A stretch of DNA of 64,000 nucleotides, from positions 2,356,001 to 2,420,000 of the forward strand of contig NZ_CP113975.1 of the NCBI RefSeq assembly GCF_026870155.1, given 5' to 3'. Positions within the stretch are counted from its first letter, which is position 1. Every line of letters begins with the position of its first letter. Shown here piece after piece: positions 1 through 7,199 of this stretch. This DNA is from Flavobacterium marginilacus (GTDB taxonomy: Bacteria > Bacteroidota > Bacteroidia > Flavobacteriales > Flavobacteriaceae). Under the pieces are notes generated by a model. The model saw only the letters and a program-made list of their open reading frames with translations. It ran no database searches and was not told the origin of the DNA. Both the position numbers and the translations under genes were made by a program.

Positions 1-537
1 GAAGATAAAATCCAAATGGCTTTAAATAATTTTTTTAAGCCAAATCAGATTCTTCAATTGCGTGAATTGGCACTGAAAGAAGTAGCCAGTCAAGTAGTCC
101 GAAAAGTGGAGAATGAGGTGCCAAAAAACATAGCATTGAGACAAGAAAAACTCTTGGCTTGCATTAGCAGCAATGATAAAACAGCCAAAATTGTCATTCG
201 AAAAGCGGCTCGTTTAGCGAGTTATTACAATAGCGATTGGTCTGTTTTATATGTTCAAACACCTAAAGAAAGCAGCGAAAAAATTGCACTTGATAAACAA
301 AGACATTTGATAAATAATTTCAAATTAGCAGCTGAACTCGGTGCAGAAGTGATTAAAGTGGAAAACAAAAAAATTACTGATGCCATTTTAAAAATAGTCG
401 AACAGAAACAAATCACGACTGTTTGTATAGGAAAACCACATTTGAGTTTACTTAAAGTAATTTTGTCAACATCAATTTTTAAAAGACTATTGAATAATCT
501 TTCATCATCGAATGTTGACCTTGTAATACTATCATAA
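1..537 (+). CDS. KdpD-like sensor protein, 3' part (no kinase domain)
   Basis: This is the C-terminal part of a gene that begins left of the window: the frame is open from base 1 (E-D-K-I-Q) before the first Met at base 16. The stretch DKIQ...NNFFKPNQILQLRELAL matches the end of the KdpD osmosensitive-potassium sensor domain. It is followed by a universal-stress-protein (UspA-like) domain from about residue 48, with a typical CISSNDKTAKIVIRKAARLA start. The protein ends after the Usp domain with no membrane or kinase part. In Bacteroidota KdpD is often split in this way and the kinase is encoded separately, which fits the histidine kinase 86 bases downstream. The likely role is sensing potassium limitation or turgor for a kdpFABC operon to the left, which is not visible here. 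Confidence 0.8.
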   Translation, partial: EDKIQMALNNFFKPNQILQLRELALKEVASQVVRKVENEVPKNIALRQEKLLACISSNDKTAKIVIRKAARLASYYNSDWSVLYVQTPKESSEKIALDKQRHLINNFKLAAELGAEVIKVENKKITDAILKIVEQKQITTVCIGKPHLSLLKVILSTSIFKRLLNNLSSSNVDLVILS

Positions 538-623
538 AATGAAATCGCTATGATTCCAAAAACTCAAAAAAAATGAAGAATTGCGATTAGATATGATCAA
601 TAAAAAACAATAAATATCTATTT

Positions 624-2342
624 ATGAAAATTAAAACTAAATTAAATTTAGGAGTTGGATTATTATTTTTATTAATATTTATCCTGACACTAGTTAGTGC
701 CTATTATATTTTTTTAATAAAAAATGACACTGGAAATATTTTGAAAGCTAATTATAATACATTAGAATACTCTCGGAATATGCTGCTTTCATTAGATGAA
801 ATAGCGTTTAATGAAAATAAAGCTATTGCAGTTTTTGAAATCAATCTCAAAAAACAAGAAGCAAACATTACAGAAGTAAACGAAGACATACTCACAAAAA
901 AATTAGAATCTAATTTTAATTTATTAAAGCAGAATAAAAGCGCCGAAAAAATAAAAGCTCAAATCCGGCAAAATATTTTCGAGATTATGAGGCTCAATAT
1001 GAATGCTATAAAAATTAAAAGCGATATTGCAAAACATACTGCCGAAACTGCTAATTTGTGGATTGCCGTTGTGGGTACATTATGCTTTCTGATTGCTTTT
1101 AATTTATTAATTAATCTGCCTAATAATATTGCGAATCCCATCAAGGAATTAACAGCAAGTATTAAGGAAATTGCTAATAAAAACTATTCTGAAAGAGTTA
1201 ATTTCTGGCACCATAATGAATTTGGAGATTTAGCCAAATCGTTCAATACAATGGCTGAAAAACTACAAGAGTATCACAACAGCAACTTGTATAAATTGTC
1301 ATTTGAAAAGAAACGTTTGGAAACATTAATCAATAATATGCATGATCCTATCATTGGTTTAGATAATCAGGGTGTAATTTTATTTATCAATGATCAAGCG
1401 TTGAAAATCATAGGTATGAAACAAGAAGATGTTCTTGGAAAATTAGCAGCAAATCTGGCTTTAACAAATGATTTAATGAAGTCTTTAATCATTAGTGAAT
1501 CGGATAATTCAAAGGCACATCCAATGAAGATTTTTGCTGATGCCAAAGAAAGTTATTTTGAAAAAGAAATGGTGAATATTACCATCAAACCAACGGGAGA
1601 AGACGAGTCTATATCCATTGGCAATGTTATTATTTTAAGAAACATCACTGTTTTTAAAGAATTGGATTTTGCTAAAACAAATTTCATAGCTACAGTTTCC
1701 CACGAATTGAAAACTCCTATTTCATCCATAAAAATGAGTTTACAATTATTAGAAAACAAAACCACCGGAATCCTTAATGAAGAGCAGAAACATTTGATTG
1801 AGAGTATTAAAGACGATAGTCAGCGGCTCTTAAAAATTACAGGAGAATTATTAGAATTGTCACAGCTCGAAACAGGAAATATCCAGTTGAATATTGAAAA
1901 AAGCAATCCTTACGAAATAGTTCATTATGCCACCGAAGCGGTCAAAGTAAAAGCAGAACAAAAACAAATTGAAATTAGTATAGATGCAGAAACCGATTTA
2001 CCCAATGTAAAAGCAGATGCCGAAAAAACGAGCTGGGTTTTAATTAATTTTTTGACCAATGCTATTACCTACTCTCCAGAGAATAGCGAAATAGTAGTTA
2101 AATTGAAACAAATCGACAAACAAATTATTTTTCAGGTTATTGATTCTGGAAAAGGAATTGACAGCCGTTACAAAACCAAGGTTTTCGATAAATATTTTCA
2201 GATTCCTGGAAGTAATAAATCTGGAACTGGATTAGGGTTAGCTATCAGTAAAGAATTTATTGAAGCACAAAATGGAACTATTAATGTAGAAAGTGAACTC
2301 GGATTGGGCAGCACTTTCAGCATAAGCTTAAATATTGTCTGA
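624..2342 (+). CDS. Sensor histidine kinase (HAMP-PAS-HisKA-HATPase), probable KdpD partner
   Basis: A 572-aa membrane histidine kinase. One transmembrane helix lies at about residues 8-32 and a second at about 146-166, with a roughly 115-residue extracytoplasmic segment between them. A HAMP linker follows, then a PAS domain at about 230-345. The H-box is FIATVSHELKTP with the phospho-accepting His at 360. The N-box (INFLTNA) is near 474-480, G1 (DSGKGI) near 507-512, and G2 (GTGLGLAIS) near 534-542. All catalytic motifs are intact. It follows the KdpD-like sensor gene on the same strand with an 86-bp gap, so it probably supplies the kinase activity that the split KdpD lacks. No response regulator lies downstream in the window. 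Confidence 0.88.
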   Translation: MKIKTKLNLGVGLLFLLIFILTLVSAYYIFLIKNDTGNILKANYNTLEYSRNMLLSLDEIAFNENKAIAVFEINLKKQEANITEVNEDILTKKLESNFNLLKQNKSAEKIKAQIRQNIFEIMRLNMNAIKIKSDIAKHTAETANLWIAVVGTLCFLIAFNLLINLPNNIANPIKELTASIKEIANKNYSERVNFWHHNEFGDLAKSFNTMAEKLQEYHNSNLYKLSFEKKRLETLINNMHDPIIGLDNQGVILFINDQALKIIGMKQEDVLGKLAANLALTNDLMKSLIISESDNSKAHPMKIFADAKESYFEKEMVNITIKPTGEDESISIGNVIILRNITVFKELDFAKTNFIATVSHELKTPISSIKMSLQLLENKTTGILNEEQKHLIESIKDDSQRLLKITGELLELSQLETGNIQLNIEKSNPYEIVHYATEAVKVKAEQKQIEISIDAETDLPNVKADAEKTSWVLINFLTNAITYSPENSEIVVKLKQIDKQIIFQVIDSGKGIDSRYKTKVFDKYFQIPGSNKSGTGLGLAISKEFIEAQNGTINVESELGLGSTFSISLNIV

Positions 2343-2358
2343 TAATATTTAAGCTTAT
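2322..2358 (+). terminator. Perfect 15-bp hairpin at the end of the kinase gene
   Basis: ATAAGCTTAAATATT (2322-2336) pairs exactly with AATATTTAAGCTTAT (2344-2358) around a 7-base loop that contains the last codons and the TGA stop. No strong T-run follows, so it may act as a processing or stability hairpin and not as a classical terminator. Confidence 0.55.
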
Positions 2359-2910
2359 CATCCGCAATGTAATAATGAAGATAAACTGCTACTGGAGTTG
2401 ATACCTTTTTTGAAACAAAAACTTAAGGTAGTCTGTATTTAATCCAGAAAAAACTCATAAGGTGAACGGTTAATTTGTTTGGGAAAAAAAAATAATACTC
2501 ATTAACTTTATGAATATAAAAAAGGCAAGATCAACATACAGTTTGTAATTTAAGATATCAGCGGTAAAGATGAGTATTTCATTGTGTGAATATCCTGTTC
2601 AGAAGTGGTAAAAAGCAACAATATAGACATAGCAGTTTAGGGTTGTTGGGATAAGAACGATAACTGCTATTTCGCTGTTTCGTTCACTATCATTATATGG
2701 TTTGGTTCATAAGCTCCAATTATAAGTGATGTCAATACCAAAGAAATAATCCCAAAAATTAATGAGGGTACTTTCACATAATCAATGTATTTAATCGACA
2801 ATAATCTGTATTTAAACAGATATGTGTTATTTGGTAATAAAAAAAATGTCAAGTGGAAAATAGAGTAGGACAAATAGCTTCTGAAGAGGGTTTTTACTAT
2901 CCAAAAAAAA

Positions 2911-3066
2911 TGCTGACCAAGGAAACATCTCCGCAAGTAACTCTGCAATCCTAGTAAAATCAGAAATTTCACTTCACTTAATGATATATGGAAGAGGTCT
3001 TAAAAAGTTTATGAAAAAGTCGGGAGACTTTTATTGCCTTTACGTTTTTTAAAAATGTTTTAAAAA
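2911..3066 (+). repeat. Long direct repeat, copy 1 (about 155 bp)
   Basis: It begins TGCTGACCAAGGAAACATCT and ends in a T-rich segment. A second copy is at 3193-3348. The copies differ by scattered substitutions and small indels, so the duplication is not recent. Confidence 0.8.
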
Positions 3067-3192
3067 AGCACAGAAAGTCGGTTGACTTTGCGGAGCTGGG
3101 AACTCTTCGAAGAGCGGGTGTTTGCTTCGTTCCTGGCAATGACTTTGATTGCGTATTTACTACCTCTGTTAGTCTCTCCGTGTAGTTTGTCA

Positions 3193-3348
3193 TGCTGACG
3201 AAGGAAGCATCTCCGCAAGTAACTCTACAATCCTAGTAAAATCAGAAATTTCACTTCACTTAATGATACCTGGAAGAGTCTTAAAAAGTTTATGGAAAAA
3301 GTCGGAAAACTTTTATCGCCTTTACGTTTTTTAAAAATGTTTAAAAAG
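3193..3348 (+). repeat. Long direct repeat, copy 2
   Basis: Second copy of the unit at 2911-3066. The 127 bp between the copies contains a partial match to the GIY-YIG-linked palindrome (TTCGTTCCTGGCAATGAC near 3127). Confidence 0.8.
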
Positions 3349-3566
3349 AATACACAAATTTGGGACTTTGGGGAGCTGTGATTTTTTAATTTAAGTAAAT
3401 CTTATAACAAATTCAAGAAATGGTATAAATCCTTTACTACTCTAATCCCTAATTTTATAGTATAGAATTCAAGCCAATCTTTAGACTTACTTTTTATAAA
3501 TAGAAACGAAAATAAAGAAAAATTGTATGCTGCATTTAACTATATGTTATCCTAATTTAAAATAGA

Positions 3567-3711
3567 ATCGATACTTGTTCTAACGAAGATCACGGGTAGT
3601 CAGGTTGTTGAAGCAGCTGTAATGGCGTAAGTGCTTTCCACCCGTTCGTACTTACAGTAATGCCTACGTCTCTTTAGAGATCAGTCGCGAAACAATTGAA
3701 CAAGTATCGAT
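3567..3711. repeat. 145-bp element bounded by a 14-bp inverted repeat
   Basis: ATCGATACTTGTTC at 3567-3580 is exactly inverted as GAACAAGTATCGAT at 3698-3711. The interior is more GC-rich than its surroundings and can form smaller stems: CGGGT 3593-3597 with ACCCG 3640-3644, GTAAGT with ACTTAC near 3627-3655, and TCTCTTTAGAGA near 3670. There is no ORF inside. It could be a MITE, or a structured RNA ending in the T-run just after 3711. Confidence 0.6.
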
Positions 3712-3977
3712 CTTTTTATTCCTAAAAGACCGTTATATTAGTGCGTTTTGCCACCTATCTTAATCATTCTCTTCTTTATATTTTTATCGCTTCTTTTAGG
3801 CCACTTAAAATATCTTGTGTTCAGTGTAACAATGGTTTTTCGTATCTGGAATAATAAATTTTGAGTGAAATAAAATTTTCCTGCTTAAGGGAGTAGTCAT
3901 CTGAGAAGCTTCATTTATTACATCCCCATTCAAAAAGTTACGCAATTGAGACGAACTAAGCAATTCATTCTAGTCTA
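3712..3977. other. Intergenic, nothing recognised
   Basis: AT-rich sequence with no open frame of interest and no recognised repeat. Confidence 0.4.
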
Positions 3978-4112
3978 GTCATTGCGAGGAAGAAGCAATT
4001 CAATCCAGTAGGTCATTGCGAGGAACGAAGCAATCCCACTAACGAGGTCAGACTAGTTGAGCAGCAAAAATGAGCAACTTCGTGTAATTGCCACGCTATC
4101 GCTCGCAATGAC
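3978..4112 (+). repeat. Palindromic repeat (GTCATTGCGAGGAACGAAGC family), partial plus full copy
   Basis: A partial copy at 3978-4001 (GTCATTGCGAGGAAGAAGC) is followed by a full 101-bp copy at 4012-4112. The full copy starts GTCATTGCGAGGAACGAAGC and ends GCTATCGCTCGCAATGAC, so its two ends are inverted complements. The same element recurs at 4464-4564, as a diverged copy at 54344-54442, and as a fragment near 43822. Confidence 0.88.
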
Positions 4113-4123
4113 CTGTGCGACAA

Positions 4124-4429
4124 CTACTCCGTCATAATATCCTTAATCTTCTTATACAAATCTTTCCATGTGGGATTCATAGGACGAATCAGATCATTTT
4201 TATCCTCTCGCGAACCTGCTTTTATTTGTTTTTCTCTGCCAATTGCGTCGCCAATCCATTGAAATTGTTCGTAATACACGAGTATGTTTAGGTTATATCG
4301 AGCCGAGAATGAATTAGGATATCTTTTTTCTTTGTGTTCCAGAATACGTGCTGGCAGGTTAGATGTTACACCAGTGTAAACCACTGTTTGATATTTATTG
4401 GTGATGATGTAGATAAAACCTGGTTTCAT
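4124..4429 (-). CDS. Small GIY-YIG nuclease domain protein
   Basis: A 101-aa single-domain GIY-YIG endonuclease of the UvrC/Slx1-like type. It opens with FIYIITNKYQTVVYTGV (GIY and YxG motifs as IYI and YTG). A conserved Arg follows in NLPARILEH, then a motif with the catalytic Glu in GREKQIK. The reading frame stays open upstream to 4546, but that extension is translated palindrome, so I place the start at MKPGF (4429). The stop lies 11 bp from one full palindromic repeat and the start 34 bp from a second copy in the same orientation. Nothing else nearby is transcribed with it. Its substrate is unknown. Confidence 0.82.
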   Translation of the reverse strand: MKPGFIYIITNKYQTVVYTGVTSNLPARILEHKEKRYPNSFSARYNLNILVYYEQFQWIGDAIGREKQIKAGSREDKNDLIRPMNPTWKDLYKKIKDIMTE

Positions 4430-4463
4430 TGTCTTGTCATTGTGACTATTAGTATTCTTTCTT

Positions 4464-4564
4464 GTCATTGCGAGGAACGAAGCAATCGCACTAACGAGGT
4501 CAGACAAGTTGAGCAGCAAAAATAAGCAACTTCGTGCGATTGCCACGCTATCGCTCGCAATGAC
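4464..4564 (+). repeat. Palindromic repeat, full copy on the other side of the GIY-YIG gene
   Basis: A 101-bp direct copy of 4012-4112 with only a few mismatches, starting GTCATTGCGAGGAACGAAGC and ending CTCGCAATGAC. Together the two copies bracket the GIY-YIG gene. Confidence 0.88.
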
Positions 4565-4589
4565 TTTACTGCTCTGCTTTTTGCTATTG

Positions 4590-4642
4590 TAAACGCAGAA
4601 GGATTCGAACCTTCGACCGCCTGCTTAGAAGGCAGGTACTCT
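4590..4642 (-). pseudogene. tRNA-Arg(TCT) 3' fragment, candidate attachment site
   Basis: Read on the minus strand it has an anticodon stem CCTGC/GCAGG with loop CTTCTAA (anticodon TCT, Arg), a 5-base variable loop, a T-arm GAAGG-TTCGAAT-CCTTC, and the acceptor 3' strand TGCGTTT plus discriminator A. The acceptor 5' strand (expected AAACGCA) and the D-arm are missing. In their place is the end of the DUF5655 gene, whose TAA stop (4643-4645) directly abuts it. This is the usual appearance of the far end of an element integrated into the 3' end of a tRNA gene. No intact tRNA-Arg copy is in the window. Confidence 0.72.
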
Positions 4643-5551
4643 TTATGTTATAGCCTGTTTGACTAAACTCATAATGTACTCTAGATTCGTAGTGTTATTA
4701 ACTACTACTTCAAAATCACCATTACCCCAATGTCCCGTTTCAGAAACATCTTTCATTATTCCTTTAGGATCGTCAAGCTGCCTTTTTTTAAGGTTAATAA
4801 AAATTTTGATTCCTTTTTTTAAGATAACAATGTCAGCAATATTTTTATTCTTTTTAAAAGCTATGTATAGCTTTTTAGGAACTATTTCAATATCATCTGC
4901 CAGAATCAAAATAGCATTCTTGAAATTTTCATATAATGCAATAATTTCTTCAGAAGAGCCATTTAAATGATCCTCCTCTGTATAAACTTTAATCTCATCA
5001 GTTACCGATTGGATAACACTATTTTTTTGAGTCAAAGGTTTTATACTTTCGGCTGATTTCGTTTTCTTAATTGGATTAATACTTATCAAATCATTTTCAT
5101 AGCGTTTTATTTCCCAAAGTTCGATTGCAATGTCTTTGAAGTTAGTTGCTAATCGTTGGTTTTCTGTGAAACTGGGAGACACGAAAACTACTCTTGTTTG
5201 CGACCAGTCTATTGTATTGCTATGCAAAGATTTATTTAAAGTTTCATTATAGCACAATACAAAATCTGCTTTATTTTCTAGCAACAAACTCAAATAGGTA
5301 AAACCTTGGTCAACCACACTAACGTTTTTATCTCTCTTGTATTCTATAATTATAAAAGCATTCGATTGACTATCATAAGCTAATGTATCAATACGTTTGC
5401 CTTTAATACTAAATTCACTTTTTACCATTTCCAACCCTGTAATTTGAAATAGGTTTTGCTCAAACAACGTTTGTATTTCTCTTTCAAGATGGAAAGGTTT
5501 TTCATTTAATAGAGACAGGGTAGTGGTATTTTTAGCTTGGTATATATTCAT
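4643..5551 (-). CDS. PD-(D/E)XK-like nuclease with C-terminal DUF5655
   Basis: 302 aa. The N-terminal half contains a PD-(D/E)XK-type core: a conserved Glu in EREIQTLFEQN, then RIDTLAYD (catalytic Asp near 55), then AFIIIEYKRD (E-x-K near 70-72). The C-terminal roughly 120 residues resemble DUF5655, a domain often found behind such nuclease-like folds, with FVLCYNE and GDFEVVVNN motifs. It is probably a DNA-acting protein in a defence or repair setting. Its exact activity is unknown. The gene ends against the tRNA-Arg fragment and is followed on its upstream side by a MITE, so it sits at the edge of the island. Confidence 0.68.
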   Translation of the reverse strand: MNIYQAKNTTTLSLLNEKPFHLEREIQTLFEQNLFQITGLEMVKSEFSIKGKRIDTLAYDSQSNAFIIIEYKRDKNVSVVDQGFTYLSLLLENKADFVLCYNETLNKSLHSNTIDWSQTRVVFVSPSFTENQRLATNFKDIAIELWEIKRYENDLISINPIKKTKSAESIKPLTQKNSVIQSVTDEIKVYTEEDHLNGSSEEIIALYENFKNAILILADDIEIVPKKLYIAFKKNKNIADIVILKKGIKIFINLKKRQLDDPKGIMKDVSETGHWGNGDFEVVVNNTTNLEYIMSLVKQAIT

Positions 5552-5580
5552 GATTTGTTATTAAAAATAGTACTGTTTAA

Positions 5581-5740
5581 GAGCCTGTTTAAATTTTATT
5601 TTTGAGATTTATTATTAGAGGATTTTTGAGTGAAACTAGGCAGATTTTTATAAAATAGCAGAGCTATTGTATGAAAATTTAACGAAGTTGTAACCAAAAA
5701 TCATCATAAGAGAGCCAATAAATAAAACTTAAACAGACTC
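5581..5740 (+). mobile_element. 160-bp MITE, copy 1 (TAA target duplication)
   Basis: Terminal inverted repeats GAGCCTGTTTAA / (TT)AAACAGACTC, flanked on both sides by TAA. The 160-bp length, lack of coding capacity and three copies in the window identify a non-autonomous element. GAG termini with a 3-bp TNA duplication are what is known for the IS1031 subgroup of IS5, which may supply the transposase; none is present here. Confidence 0.85.
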
Positions 5741-5761
5741 TAAGTATATGAGAACAAGCAA

Positions 5762-6916
5762 TTACTCATAGACATTGTTGTTTTTAGTTATTTTAAATTC
5801 TACTCGTCTATTTTTATTTCGACCTTCTTCTGTTTTATTTGATTCTATTGGCTTACTATTACCGTATCCAATCGTTTTTATTCTCGTCAAGCTTATACCT
5901 TTATTGCTTAAATATTCTGCTATTGCTTGGGCTCTATCATCAGATAGTCTTTGATTATACTCATCACTTCCAACGTCATCAGTGTGACCAGAAATCAATA
6001 TTTCAGTACTGTTGTTTTTCTTTAAAAAATTGAATATTCTTTCGAGTTCATCTATGGCATCTTCATTTAAATCAATACTATTTGATTTAAAGTTGATGTT
6101 TTCTAAAATATATGTCTTTTCAAGTACTATAGTTTCTTTCTCAATAACTTTATTTATTTTATTCTCAACAATATTGTCCGAATTGGGTTTTATCAAAGTA
6201 ACAACCTTATTTAATGGCTCTATTGAAACCATATCTATAAAGTAATATGAACAGTTATGAGTTGCATTGCTATTGATTTTTTTCTTTTTAGTTTTTGAAT
6301 CATTATTAAAATTTCCAATTACAATATAGTTTTCTCCCCCTTTTGCTTTAATTACTTTTGAAACTAAGGTCCAGTTATCTGAATTCGTATAATAGTTTTC
6401 ATTTTCAATAGAGTGTTTAGAAGAGCTATTTAACCATAAATTTTTTAGTGAATTGTCGGATAAATAATCTGAACTTGGAAGGTTTAATCTTGGATTTGAA
6501 AGAATAAAACTTAAGTCACTTAGTGCATACTTGGATTTTTCTGCTAGACAAACATAAAATGACACTTTATAATCTTTGTCCTTTTCTAAAGGACTTTTTA
6601 TGTGTCCTTGTATGTATTCTCTATAGTTATTCTCAGCGTAAAAGTAACATCCAGCATATTTTTCACCAAATTTAGCAGTTTGGTGTCCATTGTAATTTTC
6701 AGGAATGGAAATCATATGATTTTTTGCATTAATATCAAATAAATCTGTTGTGCCATCATTAGGAGTTGACCAGTATTTTACATTTTCATTAAATGCACTA
6801 ATTGAATCAGGCGTGTATCGAATTTCTTCAAAACTTGGATTTAAAATTAAATTCTGAGAAATTAATTTTAAGGATACAAGCATAAAAACTGTAGTTAATC
6901 TAAACAATTTAGTCAT
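5762..6916 (-). CDS. OmpA-family protein with signal peptide
   Basis: 384 aa. An N-terminal signal peptide (FRLTTVFMLVSLKLISQ, residues 5-21) is followed by LILNPSFEE, a common start of carbohydrate-binding-like beta-sandwich domains in Bacteroidota. The C-terminal roughly 115 residues are a complete OmpA peptidoglycan-binding domain, with ILISGHTDDVGSDEYNQRLS, RAQAIAEYLSNKGI and GYGNSKPI...GRNKNRRVEF. The protein is predicted to sit in the periplasm or outer membrane and grip peptidoglycan. It is flanked by two same-oriented copies of a MITE and has no functional link to the restriction genes that follow, so it may be cargo carried into the island. Confidence 0.85.
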   Translation of the reverse strand: MTKLFRLTTVFMLVSLKLISQNLILNPSFEEIRYTPDSISAFNENVKYWSTPNDGTTDLFDINAKNHMISIPENYNGHQTAKFGEKYAGCYFYAENNYREYIQGHIKSPLEKDKDYKVSFYVCLAEKSKYALSDLSFILSNPRLNLPSSDYLSDNSLKNLWLNSSSKHSIENENYYTNSDNWTLVSKVIKAKGGENYIVIGNFNNDSKTKKKKINSNATHNCSYYFIDMVSIEPLNKVVTLIKPNSDNIVENKINKVIEKETIVLEKTYILENINFKSNSIDLNEDAIDELERIFNFLKKNNSTEILISGHTDDVGSDEYNQRLSDDRAQAIAEYLSNKGISLTRIKTIGYGNSKPIESNKTEEGRNKNRRVEFKITKNNNVYE

Positions 6917-7019
6917 TTTTGTTGAGTAAGTTTTTTAATTTAAACGGAAAGTAAATACTTATATTGCGATACTTCTCTTTATAATTAGAAACAGCGTGAG
7001 GCGGTTCTGTCACATCTAA

Positions 7020-7179
7020 GAGCCTGTTTAAATTTTATTTTTGAGATTTATTATTAGATGATTTTTGAGTGAAACTAGGCAGATTTTTATAAAATAGCAG
7101 AGCTATTGTATAAAAATTTAACGAAGTTGTAGCCAAAAATCGTCATAAGAGAGCCAATAAATAAAACGTAAACAGGCTC
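7020..7179 (+). mobile_element. 160-bp MITE, copy 2 (TAA target duplication)
   Basis: Nearly identical to the copy at 5581-5740, the same length and orientation, with termini GAGCCTGTTTAA / AAACAGGCTC and TAA on each side (7017-7019, 7180-7182). The gap between the OmpA gene and hsdR holds little else. Confidence 0.87.
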
Positions 7180-7199
7180 TAAGAATTAAACTTGAAATA

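Larger units (their letters stand above)
2359..3566. other. Gene-poor stretch with degraded sequence
   Basis: I see no convincing gene here. The only long frame is a 101-aa minus-strand ORF at 2667-2972, which starts inside a repeat and has no family resemblance. Around 2540-2650 the plus strand reads as short protein-like stretches broken by stops, which could be a decayed gene that I cannot identify. A long direct repeat (listed separately) occupies 2911-3348. Confidence 0.5.

Noticed and set aside
2667..2972. 101-aa minus-strand ORF
   Set aside because: It begins in a repeat, has no family resemblance and no supporting context.
4430..4546. N-terminal 39-residue extension of the GIY-YIG protein
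   Set aside because: It is translated palindromic repeat; the family start is MKPGF at 4429.
4590..4700. Intact tRNA-Arg gene
   Set aside because: The D-arm and acceptor 5' strand cannot be found upstream of the anticodon arm; only the 3' part remains.
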